A stretch of DNA of 64,000 bases, taken from assembly GCA_028285685.1 (NCBI GenBank), contig JANQOR010000026.1, forward strand, positions 62,001 through 126,000, read 5' to 3'. Source of the stretch: Cyclobacteriaceae bacterium (GTDB taxonomy: Bacteria; Bacteroidota; Bacteroidia; Cytophagales; Cyclobacteriaceae). The notes beneath the pieces are model-generated. The model did not search any database. It had not been told where the DNA came from and was given only the letters and a program-made list of their open reading frames with translations. A program made the translations under genes and the position numbers. Below, in pieces: positions 24,193 through 34,092 of the stretch (the first letter of the stretch is position 1; the number at the start of each line of letters is the position of its first letter).

Positions 24193-27100
24193 ATGAAGAA
24201 GATCATTCTCGCCACAGTGGCGATTTCTCTCCTTGCTTTTGAAGCGGAATCTCAGCGAAGGAGAGGAACCTCAAGAGCATCCACGACCTCATACAACAGT
24301 GAACTTTACAATGGCATGAAGTGGCGTCAAGTCGGTCCATTTAGAGGCGGACGGTCAGCGGCTGTCACTGGTGTACCAGGCAAAGCTAATCTATATTACA
24401 TGGGAGCAACAGGTGGAGGTGTATGGAGAACCAATGATGCGGGAAGTACCTGGGAAAACATTTCAGATGGCTATTTCGGCGGATCTATTGGGGCTGTTGC
24501 GGTCAGCGAATGGGACAACAATGTCATTTATGTTGGAGGCGGTGAGGTGACAGTGCGGGGCAATGTTTCGTCCGGGTATGGAATGTGGCGATCGGTGGAT
24601 GCTGGCGCAACCTGGCAGGAAATAGGACTAAAAAATTCCAGGCATATTCCAAGAATCAGGATTCATCCAAAAAACCCAGACCTTATATACGTGGCGGTGC
24701 TGGGAGACCTCTACAAATCCTCGACCGAAAGAGGGGTGTACCGTAGCAAAGACGGTGGCAAGAGTTGGGAAAAAATCCTTTACGCAAATGCAGATGCGGG
24801 TGCAGTTGACTTAACATTTGATCCAAACAACCCTAGAATTCTTTATGCGTCTACCTGGAAAATCAGAAGAACTCCCTACAGCCTTGAAAGCGGTGGTGGG
24901 GGTTCTGCGCTATGGAAAAGTACCGATGGTGGTGATAGCTGGACGAATATCTCGGGTAATAAAGGATTACCAAGCGGAGTATGGGGAATATCTGGTGTGA
25001 CAGTTTCACCTGTAAATTCGAACAGAGTTTGGGCCCTTATTGAAAATAAAAACGGAGGCGTTTATCGTTCTGATGATGCAGGTAAAACATGGACCCTCAT
25101 AAACAAAGAAAGAAAGCTCCGTCAACGTGCTTGGTACTACACCAGAATTTATGCCGATACCCAAGATGAGAATGGAGTATATGTGATGAACGTAAGGTAC
25201 CATCGATCTAAGGACGGCGGAAAAACATATGAAACATTCAACGCACCTCATGGCGATCACCATGATTTTTGGATCGCTCCTGAGGATAACCAGCGAATGG
25301 CAATCGCTGATGACGGAGGAGCGCAGGTTTCATTTGATGGTGGTATCAATTGGTCAACATACGAAAATCAACCAACTGCACAATTTTATCGAGTAACTAC
25401 TGACGACTCTTTTCCATACCGAATTTACGGAGCCCAGCAGGACAATTCCACTGTCCGTATCAGTCACCGATCTGATGGAAGGTTTATTGGTGAAGATGAT
25501 TGGGAGCCAAGCGCCGGCGGGGAAAGTGCTCACCTCGCCCCAGATCCGAAGAATAACGAGATCGTATATGGTGGAAGTTATGATGGGTTCCTTACTCGTG
25601 TAAACCATGCCACCAACGAGCGAAGGGCAATCAATGTTTGGCCCGACAACCCCATGGGACATGGAGCAGAAGACTTCAAATATCGCTTCCAATGGAACTT
25701 CCCGATTTTCTTCTCCCCTGATGGTAGCAAGTTGTATACAGCATCCAATCAGCTCCATGTCAGTACGGATGAGGGCCAGTCATGGGAGGTTATAAGCCCT
25801 GATCTGACTAGAAATGATCCGAGTAAATTGAAGTCATCAGGAGGTCCCATTACTCAGGATAACACAAGTGTGGAATACTACTGTACCATTTTCGCTGCTG
25901 TGGAGTCCTATCACGAAGCAGGAGTAATATGGACAGGTTCGGATGATGGCTTGGTCTATATAACCAAAGACGGTGGCGAGAATTGGCAAAATGTGAGCCC
26001 TTCCGGAATGCCCGAATGGATGATGATCAATAGTGTTGAAATCGATCCATTTAACGAAGGAGGCCTCTACATTGCAGGTACACGCTATAAGCTTGGAGAT
26101 TTTGCCCCCTACCTGTATAAGACGGAGGATTATGGCCAGACCTGGAAAAAAATTACGAACGGGATCAATGGTGAAGACTTCACACGAGTCCTGAGAGCTG
26201 ATCCAGCCAGGAAGGGACTGATCTATGCAGGAACAGAGGCTGGCATGTATGTATCTTTTGATGATGGTGCCAGTTGGAAGCCGTTTCAGATGAATCTCCC
26301 TGTAGTCCCCATTACAGACCTAGCCATAAAGAATAACAATTTGATTGCGGCCACTCAAGGAAGGAGTTTTTGGATGATTGACGACCTCACTCCTCTTCAT
26401 CAGCTTAACAATGAGGTAGCTGGTAAATCTCACCACCTATTTAAGCCAATGGATTCTTATAGAATGGGCGGAGGTAATGGACGAGATTCGAAAACAGCTG
26501 GGACAAATCATCCGGGAGGAGTTCTAATTAACTACTTCGTCAAGGATACAGCCAAGTCAGATACCATTTCAATAAGTTTTCATGAAGAAGACGGAGACTT
26601 GATCAAATTGTTTTCAACGCATCCGGACAAGGACAATAATGAAGCTAAACTGACCGTATCCGCTGGATTCAATTCAATGAACTGGGATATGCGTTACAAT
26701 GGAGCCAAGACCTTCAAAGGAATGATCATGTGGGCTGCTACTACCAGAGGGCCGGTGGCGATTCCAGGGTCATACACAGTCAAAATGACTGTAAATGGAA
26801 CAGAATTCGCTGAAGCCTTCCAACTTCTAAAAGATCCTCGTACGAGCGCCACTCAGGCCGATCTTCAGGCGCAATTTGACTTCTTGATGAACGTCCGGAA
26901 TAAGTTATCTGAAACGCATGAAGGTATAATCAACATACGAAAAGCCAAGGCGCAAATCAACGATGTGCTTAAAAAGTCGGGTGATAATGAAGAGCTAAAA
27001 GAACTTGGCAAGGGCATTATCAAGGACATGGGTGAAATTGAAAAAACACTCTATCAAACCAAAAATGAAAGTGGACAAGATCCGCTCAACTTTCCAATCC

Positions 27101-27309
27101 GCCTGAACAACAAACTCGGACATCTGGCCTCTCTCTCGGGAATTGGTGATAACCGACCTACAGATTCCTCTTTAGAGTTTTATGCAGAGGTGACAGGTAA
27201 GATTGATGAGCAGCTGAAAATGCTCGAAGAGATCTTCGGTTCCCGAATTGCTGAGTTCAATAAGATGGTGAAAGAAGCAAATATCGATGCAGTACGATTG
27301 GATGATTGA
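24193..27309 (+). CDS. Large secreted BNR/sortilin-type beta-propeller protein
   Basis: This 1038-residue secreted protein is of the VPS10/sortilin-like BNR family. After the signal peptide (MKKIILATVAISLLAFEAES), at least ten Asp-box motifs of the S-x-D-x-G-x-x-W type are visible, including RTNDAGSTW, RSVDAGATW, RSKDGGKSW, KSTDGGDSW, RSDDAGKTW, ITKDGGENW, KTEDYGQTW and SFDDGASW, giving one or two large beta-propellers (about 45-760). A C-terminal segment (about 770-1038) contains FnIII-like and helical parts (LLKDPRTSATQADLQAQFD). Homologues are numerous in Bacteroidota and annotated as glycosyl hydrolases without proven activity. The ATG at 24193 starts the signal peptide; longer in-frame starts lack one. 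A terminator follows. Confidence 0.87.
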   Translation: MKKIILATVAISLLAFEAESQRRRGTSRASTTSYNSELYNGMKWRQVGPFRGGRSAAVTGVPGKANLYYMGATGGGVWRTNDAGSTWENISDGYFGGSIGAVAVSEWDNNVIYVGGGEVTVRGNVSSGYGMWRSVDAGATWQEIGLKNSRHIPRIRIHPKNPDLIYVAVLGDLYKSSTERGVYRSKDGGKSWEKILYANADAGAVDLTFDPNNPRILYASTWKIRRTPYSLESGGGGSALWKSTDGGDSWTNISGNKGLPSGVWGISGVTVSPVNSNRVWALIENKNGGVYRSDDAGKTWTLINKERKLRQRAWYYTRIYADTQDENGVYVMNVRYHRSKDGGKTYETFNAPHGDHHDFWIAPEDNQRMAIADDGGAQVSFDGGINWSTYENQPTAQFYRVTTDDSFPYRIYGAQQDNSTVRISHRSDGRFIGEDDWEPSAGGESAHLAPDPKNNEIVYGGSYDGFLTRVNHATNERRAINVWPDNPMGHGAEDFKYRFQWNFPIFFSPDGSKLYTASNQLHVSTDEGQSWEVISPDLTRNDPSKLKSSGGPITQDNTSVEYYCTIFAAVESYHEAGVIWTGSDDGLVYITKDGGENWQNVSPSGMPEWMMINSVEIDPFNEGGLYIAGTRYKLGDFAPYLYKTEDYGQTWKKITNGINGEDFTRVLRADPARKGLIYAGTEAGMYVSFDDGASWKPFQMNLPVVPITDLAIKNNNLIAATQGRSFWMIDDLTPLHQLNNEVAGKSHHLFKPMDSYRMGGGNGRDSKTAGTNHPGGVLINYFVKDTAKSDTISISFHEEDGDLIKLFSTHPDKDNNEAKLTVSAGFNSMNWDMRYNGAKTFKGMIMWAATTRGPVAIPGSYTVKMTVNGTEFAEAFQLLKDPRTSATQADLQAQFDFLMNVRNKLSETHEGIINIRKAKAQINDVLKKSGDNEELKELGKGIIKDMGEIEKTLYQTKNESGQDPLNFPIRLNNKLGHLASLSGIGDNRPTDSSLEFYAEVTGKIDEQLKMLEEIFGSRIAEFNKMVKEANIDAVRLDD

Positions 27310-27334
27310 GCGCTAGTTTACCTGAACATTTTAT

Positions 27335-27368
27335 CAAAAAAGGCCCGCCTAACAGCGGCCTTTTTTTT
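27335..27368 (+). terminator. Rho-independent terminator after the BNR gene
   Basis: The hairpin is AAAAAGGCC-C-GC, loop CTAACA, then GCGGCC, followed by eight T residues. It has one bulged C in the stem and lies 26 bases after the BNR stop codon. It separates the BNR gene from lhgO. Confidence 0.85.
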
Positions 27369-27447
27369 GTTCAACCTCATTTTCTTATCGCTATCCTTTC
27401 TAGTAACCAATCAAGATTGGATATTTGCGCTCGCTTGTAATCACTGT

Positions 27448-28644
27448 ATGTATAACGTTGTTGTCATAGGTGGAGGTATTGTTGGATTAGCCTCTGCCCT
27501 GAAGATCAAAGAGAAAAACCCAACTTTCAAAGTCGCAATCGTTGAGAAAGAAAAAACAATTGCTCAACACCAGACAGGTCATAACAGTGGCGTTATCCAT
27601 TCCGGCTTGTACTATAAGCCGGGCAGCTACAAAGCAAAGAACTGTGTGGATGGCTATAATATGATGCTTCGTTTCTGCGACGAAGAAGAAATACCCTATG
27701 AGCTGTGTGGAAAAATCGTGGTAGCTACTGAAAAATCTCAGATGAATGCCTTGAAAACGCTCTATGAGCGTGGAGTTGCAAATGGCTTGCGGGATATAAA
27801 GAAACTAAGATCGGAAGCTCTTGGAGAATATGAGCCTCACGTAGCGGGCATTGCTGGCTTGTTCGTTCCTCAGACTGGGATCATAGATTATAAGGTCGTA
27901 GCAGACAAGTATGCAGAAAAGTTCAAGCATTTTGACGGAGAAATTCACTCGTCCAATAGGTTACTGAAATTTACGGAGGAGAAGGGCTTCATCCATGTGC
28001 ATACGGAAAATCAGCGCCTGACCACCCGACTGGTAGTCAACTGCTCTGGACTCTATTCGGATAAGATTGCAAAACTTACCGGAGCAAGAGTCGATTATAA
28101 GATCGTGCCGTTTAGAGGTGAGTATTACAAGATCAAGCCGGAAAAAGAATACCTGGTGAAAAACCTGATCTACCCGGTCCCCGATCCAAGCTTCCCTTTC
28201 TTAGGCGTACATTTTACGCGGCATATCAGCGGAGGAATTGAAGCCGGTCCCAATGCAGTGCTTGCTTTTGCAAGAGAGGGATACAAGAAGTCTCAGGTCA
28301 ATATGAAGGAATTGCTAGGCACACTGTTTTACCCTGGCTTTATGCGAGTCGCTCGAAAATACTGGCGAACTGGTATGGGAGAAATGTACCGCTCCTACTC
28401 GAAAGCTGCATTTACGAAAGCACTTCAGCAGTTGATCCCCGAGATTCAGAAGAAAGATCTTGTGAAAGGCGGTTCGGGCGTTCGGGCGCAAGCCTGCGAT
28501 CGCAAAGGAGGCCTTATTGATGATTTCCTGGTTGTGGAGCATGACAAATTTATCAATATTGGAAATGCGCCTTCCCCTGCTGCAACCTCTTCGCTTGCAA
28601 TCGGTGAGCGAGTGGCGAATATGGTAGAGGAAAGACTTAAATAA
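27448..28644 (+). CDS. lhgO: L-2-hydroxyglutarate oxidase/dehydrogenase
   Basis: This 398-residue FAD-dependent oxidoreductase of the DAO fold oxidises L-2-hydroxyglutarate to 2-oxoglutarate, removing a by-product of promiscuous dehydrogenases. The FAD-binding motif is VVVIGGGIVGLASALKI at residues 4-20, and HNSGVIHSGLYYKPGS near residue 50 is the family signature. RGEYYKIKPE and the C-terminal HDKFINIGNAPSPAATSSLAIG motif are also present. The ATG at 27448 begins directly at MYNVVVIGGG; longer in-frame starts run into the preceding terminator and are rejected. It is followed 5 bases later by the LOG-family gene and is probably co-transcribed with it. Confidence 0.92.
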   Translation: MYNVVVIGGGIVGLASALKIKEKNPTFKVAIVEKEKTIAQHQTGHNSGVIHSGLYYKPGSYKAKNCVDGYNMMLRFCDEEEIPYELCGKIVVATEKSQMNALKTLYERGVANGLRDIKKLRSEALGEYEPHVAGIAGLFVPQTGIIDYKVVADKYAEKFKHFDGEIHSSNRLLKFTEEKGFIHVHTENQRLTTRLVVNCSGLYSDKIAKLTGARVDYKIVPFRGEYYKIKPEKEYLVKNLIYPVPDPSFPFLGVHFTRHISGGIEAGPNAVLAFAREGYKKSQVNMKELLGTLFYPGFMRVARKYWRTGMGEMYRSYSKAAFTKALQQLIPEIQKKDLVKGGSGVRAQACDRKGGLIDDFLVVEHDKFINIGNAPSPAATSSLAIGERVANMVEERLK

Positions 28645-28649
28645 ACGCT

Positions 28650-29231
28650 ATGAAAAGTATTTCTGTTTTTTGCGGTTCGAGCAATGGTCTAAAAGCAATC
28701 TACTCTTCCAAGGCCCGTGAGTTAGGTCAAACGCTTGCAAATGAGGGAATTCGAGTGGTATATGGTGGTGCTAAAATTGGCCTGATGGGCAAAGTTGCAG
28801 AAGGCGCATTGGATAACGACGGAGAAGTTTTTGGGGTAATCCCAACTTTTCTTCAAAGCAAGGAAATAGCTCATGATGCTCTGACAAAGATGTTTGAAGT
28901 AGATACCATGCATCAGCGCAAGACAAAAATGCACGAGCTTTCGGACGCCATTATCACTTTGCCCGGAGGCTTTGGCACAATGGAAGAGTTCTTTGAGATT
29001 TTAACCTGGGGACAACTTGGATTGCATACTAAGCCAATGGGTTTGCTCAACATTGATGGTTTTTATGATCCGCTGATAGATCAACTTGATACAATGGTCC
29101 GGAATGAACTGTTGAAGCCGGTCAACCGAAATATGGTCATGATCGACGATGATGTAACCAACCTGTTGGTAAAGATGAAAAGTTATCAATCACCATCCGT
29201 CAAAAAATGGATTACTGATCAGGAAACATAA
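28650..29231 (+). CDS. LOG family protein (nucleoside 5'-monophosphate phosphoribohydrolase-like)
   Basis: This 193-residue lysine-decarboxylase-like Rossmann protein of the LOG family, often misnamed lysine decarboxylase, has the signature LPGGFGTMEEFFE near residue 110, preceded by MHQRKTKMHELSDA. The N-terminal nucleotide-fold begins SISVFCGSS. Plant and bacterial members release bases from nucleoside monophosphates such as cytokinin ribotides; the natural bacterial substrate here is unknown. It lies 5 bases after lhgO and is closed by the hairpin terminator at 29258-29290. Confidence 0.9.
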   Translation: MKSISVFCGSSNGLKAIYSSKARELGQTLANEGIRVVYGGAKIGLMGKVAEGALDNDGEVFGVIPTFLQSKEIAHDALTKMFEVDTMHQRKTKMHELSDAIITLPGGFGTMEEFFEILTWGQLGLHTKPMGLLNIDGFYDPLIDQLDTMVRNELLKPVNRNMVMIDDDVTNLLVKMKSYQSPSVKKWITDQET

Positions 29232-29257
29232 TATCGCCTTACTGACACCTCAAGATT

Positions 29258-29290
29258 CTGAATGGTCAATTGAAAGACCATTCGGTTTTA
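29258..29290 (+). terminator. Hairpin terminator after the LOG gene
   Basis: A stem CTGAATGGTC with loop AATTGAAA pairs with GACCATTCGG (one wobble) and is followed by TTTTA. It lies 27 bases after the LOG stop and 41 bases before msrB. The T-run is short, so termination may be partial. Confidence 0.6.
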
Positions 29291-29330
29291 CTGCCGAACA
29301 CTTCTCACCAACATTCTCGTTATTTGTACT

Positions 29331-29828
29331 ATGAAAAATATCGCCTTACTATCTGTTTTCACTATTTCAATGGCGGCCTGTGCCCAAAAGAAAGTGGAAA
29401 AAAAGCCTACCCCTTCGTCATCTGTTGAAAAAATCGAAAAGTCAGAAGCTGAGTGGAAAGCTCAATTATCTGATTTTGAATATTATGTCCTCCGAGAAAA
29501 AGGCACAGAAAGAGCTTTTACTGGGTCTCTCCTAAACAACAAAGATGAAGGTACCTATATATGTGCTGCTTGTTCGTTACCTCTTTTTGAATCTAAAACC
29601 AAATTCAAATCAGGTACGGGTTGGCCTTCTTTTTATGAGCCAATAAATGATGTGAATGTGGCTGAGGAGGATGATCGGTCTTATGGAATGGTGCGAACAG
29701 AAGTTTTGTGTGCCCGTTGTGACGGTCATCTCGGACACGTGTTCCCTGATGGTCCAAGACCCACCGGCCTACGATATTGTATCAACTCTGCGTCACTCAA
29801 GTTCGAGAAAATAGTGGCTGAGAACTAG
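29331..29828 (+). CDS. msrB: Peptide-methionine (R)-S-oxide reductase, lipoprotein form
   Basis: This 165-residue MsrB reduces methionine-R-sulfoxide in proteins. The zinc-binding CxxC pairs are visible as [11 protein letters not shown] and [23 protein letters not shown] and [21 protein letters not shown] carry the substrate site and catalytic Cys near residue 150. An N-terminal signal with a lipobox-like Cys ([19 protein letters not shown]) indicates export and lipid anchoring, so it probably repairs envelope proteins in place of the usual cytosolic role. There is no MsrA fusion. Confidence 0.94.
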   Translation: MKNIALLSVFTISMAACAQKKVEKKPTPSSSVEKIEKSEAEWKAQLSDFEYYVLREKGTERAFTGSLLNNKDEGTYICAACSLPLFESKTKFKSGTGWPSFYEPINDVNVAEEDDRSYGMVRTEVLCARCDGHLGHVFPDGPRPTGLRYCINSASLKFEKIVAEN

Positions 29829-29835
29829 TCTCAGC

Positions 29836-30801
29836 CTAGCTTCCCTCAAGTATCACATCATCAATGAATTTTTCAGCTGCATATTCCATGTAGCTGAAAT
29901 CTCTCTGAGTTGATGTAAATCCAACATGTCCACCCTTTTCGGGCATTTCGAGGTAAATGAGATCACTTTTTCTTGCAAGCTCAATCGGGTAGCACTTGTC
30001 TCCAAGCATCGGATCGTTTTTTGCATTCACTATTAGTAACGGTACCGTGATTTTGTGCAGGAACTGATCACTGGTTATTTTTTTATAAAAATCTTCTGCG
30101 TCTTTATATCCCGGAAAGAGCTTCAACGTAAATCGCTCATCAAATTGTGGAAAAGTCTTCACTTTCTCAATTCCTTCAATATCAAATTCCATCATACTCG
30201 ACTTTTCAAAGATCTTTTCCTTTAGTTTCTTGATAAATCGTCGCTCATACATCTGATTACCCTTCAGTCTCAGTTGTTCAGCACTATCCTTCACATTGCA
30301 CGGAACAGAAAATGAAATGGCACCCTTAATTCGATCATCAATTTTCCTTTCGCCCAGGTACTTTTGCTGCATTCCACCCCCCATGGAATATCCCATCAAG
30401 ACCAACTCTTGGTAATTCTCGCCAAGCGCCCGATCAACAACACTAGCAAGGTCCTCGGTGGCACCATGGTGATAAAACCTGGGAAGTCGATTCATTTCGC
30501 CGCTGCAGCTTCGGTTATTCCAAGCCAAAATGTCCCAGCCCTTTTTAGCAAAATATTTAGCCGGTCGTTGAATATAATGACGGTCTGAACTTCCCTCTAA
30601 TCCATGGCTTAGTATAAGTAGTCTACCATTTCCACCTCTTATCCAATCAAGGTCGAGAAAATCCGTATCTTCTAGTTCAAGCCGTTCCCGTTCATACTCG
30701 ATCCCCTTAACTTTGTAAAAAAGTGAAGGAACAATTGTCTCCAGATGAGCATTAAATAGGTACCAGGGGCTATTATTATAGTTTGATTCTTGAAGGGGCA
30801 C
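29836..30801 (-). CDS. YheT-family alpha/beta hydrolase
   Basis: This 321-residue alpha/beta hydrolase of the YheT/EMB8 family has the nucleophile elbow LMGYSMGGGMQQKYL near residue 140, an oxyanion region ILSHGLEGSSDRHYI near residue 67, an acid segment NAKNDPMLGDKCYP near residue 258 and a terminal His in KGGHVGF near residue 290, so the catalytic set is complete. The start is a GTG at 30801 (PLQESNYNNSPWYLFNAHLETI in pieces, matching the family's N-terminus). Members act on carboxylic esters of unknown physiological role. It is convergent with msrB and divergent from the TonB-dependent receptor. Confidence 0.88.
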   Translation of the reverse strand: MPLQESNYNNSPWYLFNAHLETIVPSLFYKVKGIEYERERLELEDTDFLDLDWIRGGNGRLLILSHGLEGSSDRHYIQRPAKYFAKKGWDILAWNNRSCSGEMNRLPRFYHHGATEDLASVVDRALGENYQELVLMGYSMGGGMQQKYLGERKIDDRIKGAISFSVPCNVKDSAEQLRLKGNQMYERRFIKKLKEKIFEKSSMMEFDIEGIEKVKTFPQFDERFTLKLFPGYKDAEDFYKKITSDQFLHKITVPLLIVNAKNDPMLGDKCYPIELARKSDLIYLEMPEKGGHVGFTSTQRDFSYMEYAAEKFIDDVILEGS

Positions 30802-30860
30802 TACCGGCTCAATTTTTGCTTATCAAAATGCTTTAATATTGCGCCAATTTAAGTTAGTGA

Positions 30861-33242
30861 ATGAAATTAAGGACTACATTCTCATTACTTGTTACGGCAT
30901 TTTTCTTGTATTCCGAAGGTCAGACCATCTCAATAAAAGACGAATCCACAAGCAAGCCTATCTCGGACGTTTTCATCTATCATGAAAACAAAACGAGCCT
31001 GGCATACTCTGATGAGAAGGGAATTGCCGATCTTTCTAAATTTCCAAGCGGCCTGATTTTCGTACAACACCCCTCCTATTACGACAAATCAATAGCTTAT
31101 GTCGGTTCAGGGATCCAGGTTACGATGACGGAAAAGATCGTTACTTTTTCTGAAGTGGTCATTTCAGCCAACAAATGGGAACAGGAAGAAGAGAGTATAT
31201 CCCAGAAAATTCTGTCAGTACGCAAGAAATCCATCGAATTCCAAAATCCCCAGACTGCAGCAGATATGCTTGCAGGTACGGGTCAGGTCTTTTTGCAGAA
31301 AAGTCAACTCGGTGGCGGAAGCCCTAAAATCAGGGGTTTTGCTGCAAACTCTGTGTTGTTGGTGGTGGATGGGGTTCGAATGAACAATGCCATTTTCAGG
31401 AGCGGCAACTTGCAAAACATTATAAACATAGATCCCAACGCCCTTGAAAGCTCTGAGGTGATCTTTGGGCCTGGCTCAGTTATCTATGGAAGTGATGCAA
31501 TGGGTGGTGTGATGGATTTTCACACAATCGAACCAAATTGGACAACAACCCCAGGAGAGGTCTTCACTGGAAATGTGATGACCCGCTACTCCTCAGCTGC
31601 TGACGAAAGGACTGGACATTTTGATCTGTCACTTTCGAGGCAAAAAATAACCTTCTTCCACTCAACTACTTTTTCCTCTTTTGATGATTTGCGATCTGGA
31701 GCTAACAGAAATGGCGGATACGTAGGAGAATTTGAAAGGAGATTTTATGCTGGCCGAATAAATGGTGCTGATCAACTAATCCCGAACGATAATATCAACG
31801 TTCAAAAATTTTCAGGCTATAATCTATTCAATACAATCACTAAGTTTAAGGTCAGGTTAGGCTCTAACATGGACCTTGGATACGGGTTTTACTATAGTAC
31901 AACCTCAGACATCCCAAGGTATGATAACCTCACTCAGACAAGAGACGCAACTGATTCACTGGAGGCAGCGCAGTGGTTCTATGGTCCCCAAAAGTGGCAG
32001 ATGCACAATCTCAGGCTAAACTATTATAACTCCCATAAACTATTTGATCAGGCCAGAGTAACTATCGCATTTCAGAAATTCGAGGAAAGTAGAAATAATA
32101 GACGCTTTGGTGATGACCAGCTTCAAAGGCGAGCAGAAGGGGTTAATATGTACTCAGTGTCTCTAGACTTTGACAAAGAGTTAGATCGTTCAAACATCTA
32201 CTATGGAATCGATTTTTTTTACAATGATATCAGTTCTGAAGCTTTCAGCAGAAACATTGAGACAAATGAAATAAGCTCAATTGCCAGTAGGTACCCTGAT
32301 GGAGGTAGTGAATACTATTCATCAGCCCTGTATGGTAGTTTAGTGCACAATATTTCAGATAAACTTATTCTCAACGGTGGTGCGCGCCTGAACATTATCA
32401 ATTTATCTGCGAGTACTACCGATTCAACGGCACTATCGAACAGTGCATCCTCCATTTCAATTGACAACACCTCTGTAAATGGGTCTTTGGGTCTGGCATG
32501 GAATGTAACCGAAGTATACAAACTCAGTTATAACGTCTCTACAGGCTTCCGATCACCTAACATTGACGATGTTGGAAAAGTGTTTGAAGTCGGTGCTGGC
32601 ATAACAGTTCCAAATCCGGATCTAAATCCAGAATATTCAATAAGCAACGAAATTTCCATTGAGCGTAAATCCAGTAGATCGGTGCTTCGGATAGTGGGCT
32701 TTTATAGTCGATTGTTTGATGCTATTGTGGATGGACCATTTACCATCAATGGAAATAGCCAATTGAACGGCCTGGATGTTTTTGCCAAAGTGAATGCATC
32801 CAAAGCAAATATTTATGGAGGAAGTTTACTTTTTCAGGCAGAGGTATCCAAATCATTTGCAATTGAAAAAACCATCACTTTGACAGACGGAGAGGACATT
32901 ACTAACAATGAGCCCTTAAGACATACTACTCCCCTATTTGGAAAATTTGCCTTGATCTATAAAAAGAAAAAATTCAGATCAACCTTTTTTGTTGATTACA
33001 ATGGCAACAGGAAACCGCGAGATATCCCGTCCTCCGAATTCGACAGAAAGCCCTACCTCTATACACAAGACGGAACACCTGGCTGGTACACACTTAATCT
33101 GAGAAATAGTTATCAGATCAACGAATTTTTGAAGGCAAACGTGGCAATAGAAAATATTTTAGATCAACACTATCGACCGTACACTTCAGGTATTAGTGCC
33201 CCGGGGCGAAATGTCCTACTCTCCTTGCGGGCTACAATCTAG
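30861..33242 (+). CDS. TonB-dependent outer-membrane receptor (hemoglobin/transferrin-type)
   Basis: This 793-residue receptor has a signal peptide (MKLRTTFSLLVTAFFLYSEGQ), a carboxypeptidase-like N-terminal domain (about 22-95) typical of Bacteroidota, a plug (about 110-225: SPKIRGFAANSVLLVVDGVRM, FGPGSVIYGSDAMGGV in part) and a 22-strand barrel ending in a typical aromatic strand. A FRSP segment followed by NPDLNPEYS near residue 590 resembles the FRAP/NPNL box of heme/hemoglobin receptors, which favours iron or heme uptake. No periplasmic partner or lipoprotein gene is adjacent to confirm the ligand. Its 3' end overlaps the convergent DUF5777 gene by 11 bases. Confidence 0.87.
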   Translation: MKLRTTFSLLVTAFFLYSEGQTISIKDESTSKPISDVFIYHENKTSLAYSDEKGIADLSKFPSGLIFVQHPSYYDKSIAYVGSGIQVTMTEKIVTFSEVVISANKWEQEEESISQKILSVRKKSIEFQNPQTAADMLAGTGQVFLQKSQLGGGSPKIRGFAANSVLLVVDGVRMNNAIFRSGNLQNIINIDPNALESSEVIFGPGSVIYGSDAMGGVMDFHTIEPNWTTTPGEVFTGNVMTRYSSAADERTGHFDLSLSRQKITFFHSTTFSSFDDLRSGANRNGGYVGEFERRFYAGRINGADQLIPNDNINVQKFSGYNLFNTITKFKVRLGSNMDLGYGFYYSTTSDIPRYDNLTQTRDATDSLEAAQWFYGPQKWQMHNLRLNYYNSHKLFDQARVTIAFQKFEESRNNRRFGDDQLQRRAEGVNMYSVSLDFDKELDRSNIYYGIDFFYNDISSEAFSRNIETNEISSIASRYPDGGSEYYSSALYGSLVHNISDKLILNGGARLNIINLSASTTDSTALSNSASSISIDNTSVNGSLGLAWNVTEVYKLSYNVSTGFRSPNIDDVGKVFEVGAGITVPNPDLNPEYSISNEISIERKSSRSVLRIVGFYSRLFDAIVDGPFTINGNSQLNGLDVFAKVNASKANIYGGSLLFQAEVSKSFAIEKTITLTDGEDITNNEPLRHTTPLFGKFALIYKKKKFRSTFFVDYNGNRKPRDIPSSEFDRKPYLYTQDGTPGWYTLNLRNSYQINEFLKANVAIENILDQHYRPYTSGISAPGRNVLLSLRATI

Positions 33243-34092
33243 CCTTCGGCTTTAAGTCAAAAACTCTCGAAATGTTAAATCCATAGTGGATATCTCCACC
33301 AAAGAAATCGTCCGTAGTATCGCCAATGAATCCTTGCTCGTTCATCTGCACTGCATTGGTCAGGTGCAGCTGGAACACGTGGCCTCCGGTTTCTATGTCA
33401 AATCCAATTGCAAAAGAATTCTTAAAATCGTCGGAGAACTCAGAAAGCTGTGGATAGTATTCAGCGTTGATCGCTACTCGACTAGTCAATTTGTATCTAC
33501 CTCCAAGTCCTAGGGCTACTAGCCGATGTGCGTCTCGACTGGTCTTTACACGGTTCCTTTGAATAATAATGGGCATCACCTGCAGACTCAAATTCGAGTT
33601 AAACTTTCTTGCAATAAGAAGTTGACCCGAATACGAATTTCGATCTATTCCCTCGAGGTTATCTTGCTTGACCGTTTTTCGGGTCAAGCTGGTAAAACCC
33701 GTAACAGTAACTGGTGTGGTGTTCGATTGCCTCACAAATCTGTATTTAAGAAAGGTATCAACCACCTTGTTAAAGGAAGCTCTACCAAGTCCGATATTGA
33801 GATTATCTGTAAGTCCATATTCAAGAGCTAACCTTATGCTGGAGTTGTCCAAACCCCAGAATTGTTCGTAGCCTGAATTTAATCTACCAAAACGGTGGCT
33901 GATGATAAATTCAAGCACACCCTTGGTTCGAACTTCCACGGAGTGGCCATTGACCAGTCTCGTACTTTTAAAGGTCGCACTGACGAAATCCTCTCCTTGA
34001 CTGTCCCCCTCAAGTAACTCAAGTAACTCATCCTGAGAGAACGCTGTGAAGGATATTAAGAAAACAAGTAATGAAACACTAATTCTGCGCAT
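33232..34092 (-). CDS. DUF5777-family outer-membrane beta-barrel protein
   Basis: This 286-residue protein has a signal peptide (MRRISVSLLVFLISFTAFSQ) and a barrel-like body with characteristic segments: VEVRTKGVLEFIISHRFGRLN near residue 52 in pieces, GLTDNLNIGLGRASF, and a terminal strand IHYGFNISRVFDLKP. It resembles DUF5777 barrels of Bacteroidota. The ATG at 34092 is chosen because it begins the signal peptide; this overlaps the YceI stop by 14 bases. It is the last gene of the four-gene unit with YceI and two cytochrome-like lipoproteins, suggesting a shared envelope role. Confidence 0.77.
   Translation of the reverse strand: MRRISVSLLVFLISFTAFSQDELLELLEGDSQGEDFVSATFKSTRLVNGHSVEVRTKGVLEFIISHRFGRLNSGYEQFWGLDNSSIRLALEYGLTDNLNIGLGRASFNKVVDTFLKYRFVRQSNTTPVTVTGFTSLTRKTVKQDNLEGIDRNSYSGQLLIARKFNSNLSLQVMPIIIQRNRVKTSRDAHRLVALGLGGRYKLTSRVAINAEYYPQLSEFSDDFKNSFAIGFDIETGGHVFQLHLTNAVQMNEQGFIGDTTDDFFGGDIHYGFNISRVFDLKPKARL

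Noticed and set aside
27367-27447. N-terminal extension of the L-2-hydroxyglutarate oxidase starting with a hydrophobic segment
   Set aside because: The extension begins with TTG inside the T-run of the preceding terminator. The FAD motif begins just after the ATG at 27448, so the apparent signal peptide is an artefact.
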